DNA of 64,000 bases, from positions 248,001-312,000 of the forward strand of contig JAPLKS010000022.1 in the NCBI GenBank assembly GCA_026387915.1, written 5' to 3'. The notes beneath the pieces were generated by a model. The model was not told where the DNA came from. It searched no databases and saw only the letters and a list, made by a program, of their open reading frames with translations. Source of the DNA: Gemmatimonadota bacterium. Lineage in GTDB: Bacteria > Gemmatimonadota > Gemmatimonadetes > Gemmatimonadales > Gemmatimonadaceae. A program made the translations under genes and the position numbers. How positions within the stretch are numbered: the first letter of the stretch is position 1; each line of letters begins with the position of its first letter. Positions 36,201 through 42,238 of this stretch are shown here, one piece after another.

Positions 36201-36421
36201 ATCCGCCGTTCCAACGGACGGACCAATAGATTTTCAATCTCAAGCGGCGATGCCCCTGGCATCACCGCAATCACGTCGATCATCGGCACACTGATCTGCG
36301 GCTCTTCTTCGCGAGGCGTGGCCATCAGGCCAAGCGCGCCAAGGGCGAGCGAGGCAATGGCGAGGAGTGGCGTCAGGCGCGAGCGAAGAAACGCCGCCGC
36401 AATACGGCCAGAGATTCCCAT
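33245..36421 (-). CDS. RND-family efflux pump, inner-membrane subunit
   Basis: 1058 residues from ATG 36421. Full-length RND permease: N-terminal TM1 (LTPLLAIASLALGALGLMAT), porter domain with EIENLLVRPLERRMQELDGV, TM4 region IFSIGILVDDAIVVVENIYR with the proton-relay Asp pair, and TM10-12 repeats (MIALAGIIVRNSILLVDFIQ). The closing segment reads MSGAVVATGLTMVVVPLLYW. It exports its substrate by proton antiport in a tripartite complex with the two upstream products. Substrate is not clear; neither a CzcA nor an AcrB assignment is secure. Confidence 0.93.
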   Translation of the reverse strand: MGISGRIAAAFLRSRLTPLLAIASLALGALGLMATPREEEPQISVPMIDVIAVMPGASPLEIENLLVRPLERRMQELDGVDHVYAMSGDGYAMVTVRFKVGENQQASVVKVHARILSDMDQAPPGMMTPIVKPHAIDDVPVLALTLHSKTEGANALRLAALRLEDDIRTVAEVSETHVTGGEPRELRVTMDPARLAAAGVTPGEVMMALRGANARLQAGEVTNANTTVRVDVGAPIATASDAGAVIVTVRGGTPVAVRDIATITEGFGEPTQYVSHAVSGGSAEAAVTISVAKRKGANATDVTRAVLDRIEATRSKILPAGVEFTVTRDYGETAGEKARELMLHLLIATLSVTLLIWLFLGWREALVVLVAVPVTLALTLFAYYALGYTLNRITLFALIFSIGILVDDAIVVVENIYRHLRMGDRPSEVAAVEAVDEVGNPTILATFTVIAAILPMAFVSGMMGPYMRPIPVGASVAMLASLGVAFVVTPWLAYRLLKGHVAKLATAHDRAHEEEEQGRFGVFYARLMSGLMDNPGRRRAFYGAVVALLLGSVALLGVKAVQVKMLPFDNKSEFQVVLDLPEGATLESSNALAQEVATRLRLVPEVVSTETYAGTSAPFNFNGLVRHYFMRRGANVADVQVNLKPKGKRSRQSHQIAVAVRPAVDSIAARYGASAKVAEIPPGPPVLSTLVAEVYAADDSTRLEAAKAVKQVFEKTAGVVDVDWSVVAPQATEVYRVDRVRAAAAGASVEQIAQTLAIALSGAPAGVASQPEARDAVLIRPRFALGQRSTREALLSVPIATMTGPQPLARFVHLETRPRDDIRMRRNQRAMIIVTGDVAGSVESPVYAILEMNKAIDAIRIHGASIARYNSVQPSRSDETAIKWDGEWQVTIEVFRDLGIAFAIVLVLIYVLVVGWFQSFTVPLVIMAPIPLTLIGILPGHAISGAFFTATSMIGMIALAGIIVRNSILLVDFIQLAEARGRLLREAVLEAGAVRFRPIALTAAAVVVGGLVMVLDPIFQGLAVALMSGAVVATGLTMVVVPLLYWELQRRGGEEKTQ

Positions 36422-36423
36422 GA

Positions 36424-37440
36424 TTAGGCTCCAGCCGCGCTACGCACCAGCACCTGTTCGCCTGCCGCTACCCCAGACAGAATCTCGGCGAGCGTGCCAC
36501 GCACCGTGCCCACTTTCACCCAGCGGAGCTCGGCCGCGCCGTTGCGACTCACGCGAACCGCTGTCATATCGCCATCGTGCACGAGCGCTCCTTCCGGTAC
36601 CAGCAGTGCGCGCCGATGTCCTGCGGGAATCAGCACCGTGGCAGACGCGCCGGACGGAAGCGAGCCACTCGGATTGTCGGCAATCGCATTGATCACATAC
36701 ACACCGCCGGTCGGTGACGGCACCACACCTTCGACGCTTGCCGACACGGCGTGTCCGTCAATGGTGACACTCACACGAGCGCCACGGGCGAGCGCACGGG
36801 CGGCGGCCGGTGTGGTGGTGACGGTCACGCGAAGACGTGACACATCCTGCACCTGCACGAGCGGCATTCCCGGAGCGGCGAAGGCACCGGGATCAACAAA
36901 GCGCTTGGTCACCACACCGTCGAACGGTGCGCGCACCAGTGCGTAGTCGCGCACCGCATCTACTTCAGCGGTCATCGCGCGTGCGGCGCGCACGGAGGCA
37001 TCGGCCTGCTGGAGCGCGGATTCGGCGGCATCCACCGCGGCCTTTGGGGCTGCGCTGTCAGCCAGAAGTGCGCGCATACGGCGCGCCTGCGCCGACGCGA
37101 GCCCTTGCCCGGCTTCTGCAGCGGCCACGGCGGCACTGGCCTGTGCGTGTTTGGCGTCGATGTCGCGCGCGTCAATGCGCGCGAGTGGTTGGCCTTTCGT
37201 AACACGATCGCCTTCACGCACGAGCACTTCAACCACCGTGCCCATCAGTTTGGTTGAGACCGTGGCTTGTGCAATCGGGGCCGCAATACCGTCAGCGTCG
37301 ATCGTGGCGTCGATGCTCGTGTCGCGCACCGCGACGAGCGTACCCTCGGCGGGAACCGCCGATTGCGCGCGTGGTGTCTCGGCGGGCGCGCCGCAGGCAG
37401 CGACATAGAGCGGAAGGGCGAGCAGGAAGGAGGCCTTCAT
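36424..37440 (-). CDS. Membrane fusion (periplasmic adaptor) lipoprotein
   Basis: 338 residues from ATG 37440, TAATG overlap with the TolC-like gene. Lipobox LPLYVAACGA. Adaptor layout: barrel/lipoyl half (STKLMGTVVEVLVREGDRVT then KGQPLARID), an Ala-rich hairpin, second lipoyl half (ALVRAPFDGVVTKRFVDPGA) and the C-terminal barrel (LLVPEGALVHDG). Links the RND pump to the outer-membrane channel. Confidence 0.92.
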   Translation of the reverse strand: MKASFLLALPLYVAACGAPAETPRAQSAVPAEGTLVAVRDTSIDATIDADGIAAPIAQATVSTKLMGTVVEVLVREGDRVTKGQPLARIDARDIDAKHAQASAAVAAAEAGQGLASAQARRMRALLADSAAPKAAVDAAESALQQADASVRAARAMTAEVDAVRDYALVRAPFDGVVTKRFVDPGAFAAPGMPLVQVQDVSRLRVTVTTTPAAARALARGARVSVTIDGHAVSASVEGVVPSPTGGVYVINAIADNPSGSLPSGASATVLIPAGHRRALLVPEGALVHDGDMTAVRVSRNGAAELRWVKVGTVRGTLAEILSGVAAGEQVLVRSAAGA

Positions 37441-38810
37441 TAGTACGATTCCTCAGAGGAACGAGACGGAGTTTCGCTGTTGAGTGAGGCGAGCTGGCCA
37501 GGGTCGGCGCCGATCGCGAGGCGGCGCGCGGTCAGCGCGACGATCACATCGAAGCGCGCTTTGTCGAGCGCCACCTGGGTTTGTGTGTTTGCAGCCGAGG
37601 CGTCGAGCAACTCGACCACCGTGGCAAGTCCACCGTCGTAGCGACGGCTGACGATGCGGTGCGCATCGGTCGCTTGGACGACGGATCGTTCGGCAATTGC
37701 TAAGCGTTCGAGTGCGACGCGTAGGTCGGTCAGCGCTCGTGCCGCATCAAGGCCGGCAGCGGCAACTGCGCCATCTTGCATGGCCTGCGCAGCCGCCGCG
37801 CGCGCGGTGGTGGCGCGGGATTCTGCGATTTCACTGGCGCCACTAAAGGGCGACCAACTTGCCATCACGCCAACCGTCCAGTTGCGATCGTTGGCAAAGA
37901 TGCGAGCGCGATCGTTCCAGTCATATCGCGCAAATGAATTCACTCGCGGCAGATACAGGGCACGGGCGCGCAATGCGTCGGCTTTCGCGGCCGCGGTACC
38001 CGCCTGTGAAGCTTGCACGTCGGCGCGCGGTGCGGTGGCTATTGTAGTGTCCACCGCGGCGAATGCGCGAAGGGCTGCCGCACTCGGCAACGCGTCAGAT
38101 GGGTCCAGCAATCGCCCATCGGTGTAGCCGAGGAGGACGGCGAGACCGCGACGCGCGGTTGAGGCGTCACCGCGCGCGCTAGCGAGTTCGGCTTCGAACT
38201 CTGCTGCTTTTACGGAGGCGAGCATTGCATCGCTTGCCGTGACGAACCCCGCTGCGAGTGCGGACTGCGCTTGCTTGACGTGGCCCGCTGCCGCACGCGT
38301 GGCCGCTTCGAGTACGCGCACGCGGGCGTCGGCGAGCGCTGTTCCATAGAACGCGCGCACAACATCCGCGCGGGTGCTTTGATGCGTCCATTGACCAGCG
38401 GCGGTGACGGCATCTGCCGCACGACTGGCGGCGGTGCGTCCCATCCAGGCGTCCGCGTTGACGATCGGCACTTCGAGCACCAGCGCGCCGGTGTAGTTTG
38501 AAGCGACATCCGGGTAGTTGAGCCGATCGGGGGCGAAGTCGGCCGGTGAGACGCGGCGTTGGCGTAGTGCGGTTCCGAACGCACCAATAGGATCGGTGGT
38601 GCGCACGTAGCCCGCTTCGGCTCGCACAGAGGGAAGAATGCCGCGCAGGGGCACGAGGCGCTGAGCGCGCGCCACATCGCCTTGTGCGTCGGCAGCTCGG
38701 TTGGCGATGGCGGCGGCATCGGCGCGCGCGAGCGCGTCGGAGAGCCGAAGTTGGGCGCCCACGGGTGTGACCCAGCAGGCGGTCAGGAGCAGGAAGATCG
38801 AGGATCGCAT
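37440..38810 (-). CDS. TolC-family outer-membrane efflux channel
   Basis: 456 residues from ATG 38810, first gene of the operon, with a signal peptide ending VTPVGAQ. Two repeats typical of outer-membrane efflux proteins, rich in Ala coiled coil (SRAADAVTAAGQWTHQSTRA; YDGGLATVVELLDASAANTQ). Forms the outer duct of the pump. The leftward promoter lies 38-66 bases upstream. Confidence 0.92.
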   Translation of the reverse strand: MRSSIFLLLTACWVTPVGAQLRLSDALARADAAAIANRAADAQGDVARAQRLVPLRGILPSVRAEAGYVRTTDPIGAFGTALRQRRVSPADFAPDRLNYPDVASNYTGALVLEVPIVNADAWMGRTAASRAADAVTAAGQWTHQSTRADVVRAFYGTALADARVRVLEAATRAAAGHVKQAQSALAAGFVTASDAMLASVKAAEFEAELASARGDASTARRGLAVLLGYTDGRLLDPSDALPSAAALRAFAAVDTTIATAPRADVQASQAGTAAAKADALRARALYLPRVNSFARYDWNDRARIFANDRNWTVGVMASWSPFSGASEIAESRATTARAAAAQAMQDGAVAAAGLDAARALTDLRVALERLAIAERSVVQATDAHRIVSRRYDGGLATVVELLDASAANTQTQVALDKARFDVIVALTARRLAIGADPGQLASLNSETPSRSSEESY

Positions 38811-38847
38811 GAGCGGCGACTGGAGTGAGGTGCTGAATGACTATATT

Positions 38848-38876
38848 ACTATATAATCATATACAGCGCGTGTCAA
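38848..38876 (-). promoter_or_regulatory. Promoter of the RND efflux operon with overlapping inverted repeat
   Basis: On the minus strand TTGACA (38876-38871), a 17-base spacer, then TATAGT (38853-38848): near-consensus sigma-70 type. The -10 region sits in an A/T inverted repeat (minus strand TATATgATTA-tatag-TAATATA, about 38843-38864). Such a site overlapping the -10 suits the ArsR-family repressor encoded at the operon end. Confidence 0.7.
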
Positions 38877-38944
38877 CCTGCTCCACCATCGGTTACGCGT
38901 CTCATGCAGACCGGGGACAATGGCGCTGCGCCAAACCACCCCTC

Positions 38945-38973
38945 TTGACTTTGCCCCCGTGCGCGCCGATACT
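38945..38973 (+). promoter_or_regulatory. Promoter for the SAM-II leader and sulfur-carrier operon
   Basis: TTGACT (38945-38950), 17-base spacer, GATACT (38968-38973). Transcription would begin near 38980, about 14 bases before the first helix of the aptamer, giving a ~410-base leader ahead of the MoaD/ThiS gene. Confidence 0.65.
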
Positions 38974-38993
38974 ACTACTCACAACTGAAGACT

Positions 38994-39045
38994 CGTGGTC
39001 ATTTGCCGCCTATTGCAGCCACGTTAAATAAATGCTAAAACGCAA
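38994..39045 (+). promoter_or_regulatory. SAM-II-type riboswitch aptamer
   Basis: Seen: helix CGTGG (38994-38998) with CCACG (39019-39023); loop bases CATTT (39000-39004) can pair with AAATG (39030-39034), forming an H-type pseudoknot; a further TTGC (39013-39016) with GCAA (39042-39045). Strings such as GCCACGTTAAA and TGCTAAAA, and the loop ATTTG-CC-TTGCAG, are those I remember as the conserved SAM-II (metA/SAM_alpha) core. SAM-II binds S-adenosylmethionine and lowers expression of methionine-pathway genes. The operon downstream handles sulfur. The match is from memory, not a covariance search; SAM-V is the close alternative. Confidence 0.78.
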
Positions 39046-39048
39046 CCC

Positions 39049-39077
39049 GCCCGGTGGCCCTGCCCCCGGGCTTTTTG
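39049..39077 (+). terminator. Intrinsic terminator joined to the riboswitch
   Basis: GCCCGG (39049-39054) pairs with CCGGGC (39066-39071), followed by TTTTTG. It starts 4 bases after the aptamer. A competing pairing is possible: aptamer loop GCCGCC (39005-39010) with GGTGGC (39053-39058), which would take bases from the terminator stem. This suggests transcriptional control: ligand bound means termination. Confidence 0.7.
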
Positions 39078-39100
39078 TTGTCCCTATCGCCGTTTTCGCC

Positions 39101-39130
39101 GCACTCCTCCTTCGCACTCCTCCTTCGCAC
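39101..39130 (+). repeat. 13-bp tandem duplication in the leader
   Basis: gcactcctccttc occurs twice without gap (39101-39113, 39114-39126), followed by gcac. As 13 is not a multiple of 3 it shifts reading frame. Removing one copy would join the frame of ATG 39032 to the Met-rich frame. Confidence 0.85.
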
Positions 39131-39137
39131 GCCGCTG

Positions 39138-39251
39138 ATGACCCTGCCCTTTCCAAAACACATGATGATGCGCCGCCACGACGGCATGCCCATGTGCGGC
39201 ATGTCGATGTGTAGCGGCCCGGAGCGCGGCGGCAGAACAGGACTCAAGTAG
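39138..39251 (+). CDS. Met/Cys-rich leader peptide (putative)
   Basis: 37 residues from ATG 39138 (29 residues from ATG 39162). The centre is MMMRRHDGMPMCGMSMC: seven Met and two Cys in 17 codons (39162-39212). It lies between two terminators in the leader of a sulfur-amino-acid-type operon, so ribosome stalling at Met codons could act as an attenuator. No good ribosome site is visible at either ATG, which weakens the call. An alternative reading is a small metal-binding peptide, since Met, Cys and His bind copper. An alternative frame from ATG 39032 (inside the aptamer) reaches this peptide only if one copy of the 13-bp repeat is removed. Confidence 0.45.
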   Translation: MTLPFPKHMMMRRHDGMPMCGMSMCSGPERGGRTGLK

Positions 39252-39277
39252 TCCGACTCTCCCTCAACGTCGCCTCC

Positions 39278-39305
39278 GGCCGCTCAAACGAGCGGCCTTT
39301 TTCTT
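39278..39305 (+). terminator. Second leader terminator (attenuator candidate)
   Basis: GGCCGCTC (39278-39285), loop AAAC, GAGCGGCC (39290-39297), then TTTTTCTTT. It lies 84 bases before the MoaD/ThiS gene. AGCGGCC at 39213-39219, directly after the Met/Cys codons, is fully complementary to GGCCGCT (39278-39284) and could form an antiterminator. Confidence 0.85.
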
Positions 39306-39388
39306 TCTCGATCGTTGCGCTCTTCTCTACTGCCCATCGCTCGCATTCTCTGCACGACGTACGAATCACCCAACCGGATCACCATACC

Positions 39389-39661
39389 ATGTCCGCCACA
39401 CTGTTTCTCCCGGCCATCCTCGCCAAGCTCGCCGACAGCAAAGAGCTCGCTGTTGAAGGCGATACGGTCGGCGCCATCATTGCGAACGCGGCCGAACGCT
39501 TTCCCCAGCTCGCGCCCCGGTTGCGCGATGAACAGGGAAATCCTTATGCCTACGTCACGTTCTATCTGAACGACGAAGACATTCGGTTCATCGGCGGATT
39601 CGCCGCGCCAGTGAGCGACGGAGACGAACTCACGGTGGTTCCCGCCATCGCAGGGGGCTGA
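39389..39661 (+). CDS. MoaD/ThiS-family sulfur-carrier protein
   Basis: 90 residues from ATG 39389. Ubiquitin-like beta-grasp protein ending in Gly-Gly (VVPAIAGG), the tail that is adenylated and then converted to a thiocarboxylate. Visible pattern: FLPAILAKLADSKELAVEG, NAAERFPQLAPRL, GDELTVVPA. It is the first gene behind the riboswitch leader, four bases before its activating enzyme. Sulfur carriers of this type serve molybdopterin, thiamine, cysteine (CysO) or homocysteine (HcyS) synthesis. The leader argues for a sulfur amino acid; molybdopterin use cannot be excluded. Confidence 0.88.
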   Translation: MSATLFLPAILAKLADSKELAVEGDTVGAIIANAAERFPQLAPRLRDEQGNPYAYVTFYLNDEDIRFIGGFAAPVSDGDELTVVPAIAGG

Positions 39662-39665
39662 GGCC

Positions 39666-40844
39666 ATGGCATCGACTGGATCGCTCAACACGACTGACGC
39701 TGCCGAGCTGCCGGAACTCACCAACGACGAGATCCAGCGCTACTCGCGCCACCTCATCCTGCCGGATGTGGGCCTGCTCGGTCAGCGCAAACTCAAGGCC
39801 GCGAAAGTGCTGCTCGTGGGCGCCGGCGGACTGGGCTCACCGCTCGCCCTGTACCTCGCTGCGGCTGGCGTGGGCCACATCGGCCTGGTGGACTTCGACG
39901 TCGTCGACGTCACCAACCTGCAGCGCCAAGTGCTGCACGGCACCAAGGACATCGGACGCCCCAAGCTCGACTCCGCGCGTGATCGCATTCATGACATCAA
40001 TCCGCACGTCGAACTCACCACGTACAACACCGCACTCACCGCGGCCAACGCGCTCGACATTTTTCGCGGCTATGATCTCGTGGTCGATGGCACCGACAAC
40101 TTTCCCACGCGCTATCTCGTCAACGACGCGTGCGTGTTGCTCGGCATCCCCAACGTGTACGGCAGCATCTTTCGCTTCGAAGGGCAAGCCTCGGTGTTTG
40201 CGACGGCAGACGGCCCGTGCTACCGCTGCCTCTTTCCGGAACCGCCCCCTCCAGGACTTGTGCCGAGTTGCGCCGAAGGCGGCGTGCTTGGCGTGTTGCC
40301 GGGACTCGTCGGCACCATTCAGGCGACAGAAGCCATCAAGCTCATCTGCGGCATCGGCGAATCGCTCGTGGGACGTCTCCTCCTCGTGGACGCGCTCAAC
40401 GCCACCTTCCGCACCGTCAAGCTTCGCAAGAATCCAAAATGCCCGGCGTGTGGCACGCGCGAAATCACCAAGCTGATTGACTACGAAGCGTTCTGTGGCA
40501 TTCTACCGCCGGCACCGGTTTCCGACGAACTAGCGGAAATCACGCCAATTGAACTCGCCGATCGCCTGCGCGCTGGCACGGTGACGTTGATCGACGTCCG
40601 TGAGCCGTTTGAATGGGACATCGCACATATCAATGACGCGACGCTCATTCCGCTGGGACAGTTCCCCGCCGCCATTCCGACACTGGATCGGCACGCGTCG
40701 TACGTCATTCAGTGTAAGAGTGGCATGCGGAGCGCCAAGGCCGCTCGCCAGTTGCGTGAAGCGGGATTTGTGAACGTGGCAAATCTTACCGGCGGCATTC
40801 TGCGCTGGAGCGCAGACGTGGATCCGACCGTCGCGAAGTACTAG
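39666..40844 (+). CDS. MoeB/ThiF-type adenylyltransferase fused to rhodanese
   Basis: 392 residues from ATG 39666 with GAGG just upstream. The E1-like domain has the ATP loop GAGGLGSPLALYLAAAGVGH and DFDVVDVTNLQRQ, the active-site Cys region VPSCAEGGVLG, and zinc ligands CYRCLFP and NPKCPACG. The C-terminal ~110 residues are a rhodanese domain (LIDVREPFEWDIAHI) with persulfide Cys in VIQCKSGMRSAK. It would adenylate the Gly-Gly tail of the preceding protein and transfer sulfur from the rhodanese persulfide, as in MoeZ/MoeBR. Both activities are on one chain, so a cysteine desulfurase or thiosulfate is enough as donor. Confidence 0.92.
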   Translation: MASTGSLNTTDAAELPELTNDEIQRYSRHLILPDVGLLGQRKLKAAKVLLVGAGGLGSPLALYLAAAGVGHIGLVDFDVVDVTNLQRQVLHGTKDIGRPKLDSARDRIHDINPHVELTTYNTALTAANALDIFRGYDLVVDGTDNFPTRYLVNDACVLLGIPNVYGSIFRFEGQASVFATADGPCYRCLFPEPPPPGLVPSCAEGGVLGVLPGLVGTIQATEAIKLICGIGESLVGRLLLVDALNATFRTVKLRKNPKCPACGTREITKLIDYEAFCGILPPAPVSDELAEITPIELADRLRAGTVTLIDVREPFEWDIAHINDATLIPLGQFPAAIPTLDRHASYVIQCKSGMRSAKAARQLREAGFVNVANLTGGILRWSADVDPTVAKY

Positions 40845-40920
40845 CCCCTTCTCTGCCCTGATCCGTTTACAAACGTCAGTTCCCTACGACCGAACGCTTA
40901 CGCTCTCAACGCGCAAACAG

Positions 40921-42174
40921 ATGACCGCAACCGCCACTCCATCCACGCTCCGCATTCTTCCGCAACGTTGCCGCTTGTGCGGCACGGAATTCGAAGCCGC
41001 TCCCATCGCGATTTGCGAGCAATGCCTCGGCCCGCTCGAGCCGCTCTACTCCAAGCATCGCGTGCTGCCGGATCGCGAAACCATCGAGCGTCGCGCCGCC
41101 AACCTCTGGCGGTATCGTGAGTGGTTGCCCTTCGAAGGTGAACCGGTGCACTCCCGGAACACCGGCTTCACGCCGCTGGTGGAAGTCCCGCGCCTCGCCG
41201 CCAAACTCGGCGTAGCTCGTGTATGGATCAAGAACGACTCGGTGTGTCAGCCCACACTCTCGTTCAAGGACCGTGTCGTTACGACGGCGATCAACGCCGC
41301 TCACGCGCTCGGCCTGAGTGCCGTTGGGTGTGCTAGCACGGGGAACCTCGCCAACGCTGTCGCCGCGCACGCGGCGCTCGCGGGGCTCGACGCGTGGATC
41401 TTTGTGCCGGAAGATCTTGAGCGCGAAAAGATTATCGCGACCTCCGTCTACAATCCGCATCTCGTGCGCGTGAAGGGACACTACGACGATGTCAATCGTC
41501 TGTGCGCGCAACTCGCCGACCGATTTGGCTGGGGCATGGTGAACGTGAACCTTCGCGGCTACTACGGCGAAGGTTCCAAGACTATGGGCTTTGAGATCGC
41601 CGAACAGCTGGGCTGGCGCTTGCCAACGGCCATTATTGCGCCGATGGCAGGTGGATCGCTCCTCACCAAACTCAAGAAAGCGTTCGGTGAATTTCAGAAC
41701 GCTGAGCTCGTGCACGGCCCGTCGCCGCGGCTCTACGGTGCGCAGGCCAGTGGCTGCGCCCCGATCGTTCGCATGGTTGAGAGTGGGAGCACGCAGATTA
41801 CGCCAGAGCTTCCGAACACCATCGCCCGTTCTATCGCGATCGGTAATCCGGCCGACGGCCCGTACGCCGCTAAGTCGATGATTGAATCTGGTGGATGGGG
41901 CGCCAAGGTCACCGACGAAGAACTCGTTGCCGGAATTCGCTTGCTCGCTGAGACGGCGGGCATCTTCACTGAGACTGCTGGCGGCGCCACAGTGGCCGGC
42001 GCCGTGCAGCTCGCACGCGAAGGCAAGCTCACGGCCGACGACGAACTCGTCATCTGCATCACAGGCAACGGACTCAAGACACCGGATGCCGTCGCGGGTT
42101 CCCTGCCGGAATCGCCGGTGGTGGAAGCCAAGGTGCGGGAGGTGGCTGCACTCGTGAAGTCACTCGGCGGCTGA
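40921..42174 (+). CDS. thrC: Threonine synthase or threonine-synthase-like PLP enzyme
   Basis: 417 residues from ATG 40921. Fold-type II PLP enzyme with an N-terminal zinc ribbon (CRLCGTEFEAAPIAICEQCL), PLP lysine in PTLSFKDRVV and phosphate-binding loop GCASTGNLANAVAAHAAL. The sequence is that of the ThrC family, which makes threonine from O-phosphohomoserine. Odd context: it follows a sulfur-carrier pair behind a SAM-II-type leader, 76 bases downstream. It may be an ordinary threonine synthase at the Thr/Met branch point, or a relative that accepts sulfur from the carrier to give homocysteine or cysteine. Sequence alone does not decide. Confidence 0.85.
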   Translation: MTATATPSTLRILPQRCRLCGTEFEAAPIAICEQCLGPLEPLYSKHRVLPDRETIERRAANLWRYREWLPFEGEPVHSRNTGFTPLVEVPRLAAKLGVARVWIKNDSVCQPTLSFKDRVVTTAINAAHALGLSAVGCASTGNLANAVAAHAALAGLDAWIFVPEDLEREKIIATSVYNPHLVRVKGHYDDVNRLCAQLADRFGWGMVNVNLRGYYGEGSKTMGFEIAEQLGWRLPTAIIAPMAGGSLLTKLKKAFGEFQNAELVHGPSPRLYGAQASGCAPIVRMVESGSTQITPELPNTIARSIAIGNPADGPYAAKSMIESGGWGAKVTDEELVAGIRLLAETAGIFTETAGGATVAGAVQLAREGKLTADDELVICITGNGLKTPDAVAGSLPESPVVEAKVREVAALVKSLGG

Positions 42175-42193
42175 GGACTCCGAGCATCACTTA

Positions 42194-42226
42194 ACGCCAG
42201 ATGAGGACAGCACGCTCATCTGGCGT
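42194..42226. terminator. Hairpin between thrC and YeiH-type gene
   Basis: A 12-bp perfect stem (ACGCCAGATGAG 42194-42205 with CTCATCTGGCGT 42215-42226), loop 9. It lies between convergent genes. No T-run. Confidence 0.65.
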
Positions 42227-42238
42227 GGTGCGTTCCGG

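Noticed and set aside
38837-39031. 64-residue frame ahead of the riboswitch
   Set aside because: Crosses the promoter and aptamer; no ribosome site; composition not protein-like.
39032-39214. 60-residue frame starting inside the aptamer with a signal-like segment
   Set aside because: Its reading frame runs through the terminator and the 13-bp duplication; the signal-like look probably comes from terminator sequence. Kept only as part of the duplication finding.
39389-40844. MoaD/MoeB pair as molybdopterin synthesis genes for the enzyme at 14.9 kb
   Set aside because: They are 22 kb apart, there is no MoaE, MoaA or MoaC here, and the leader looks SAM-responsive; kept as a less likely alternative.
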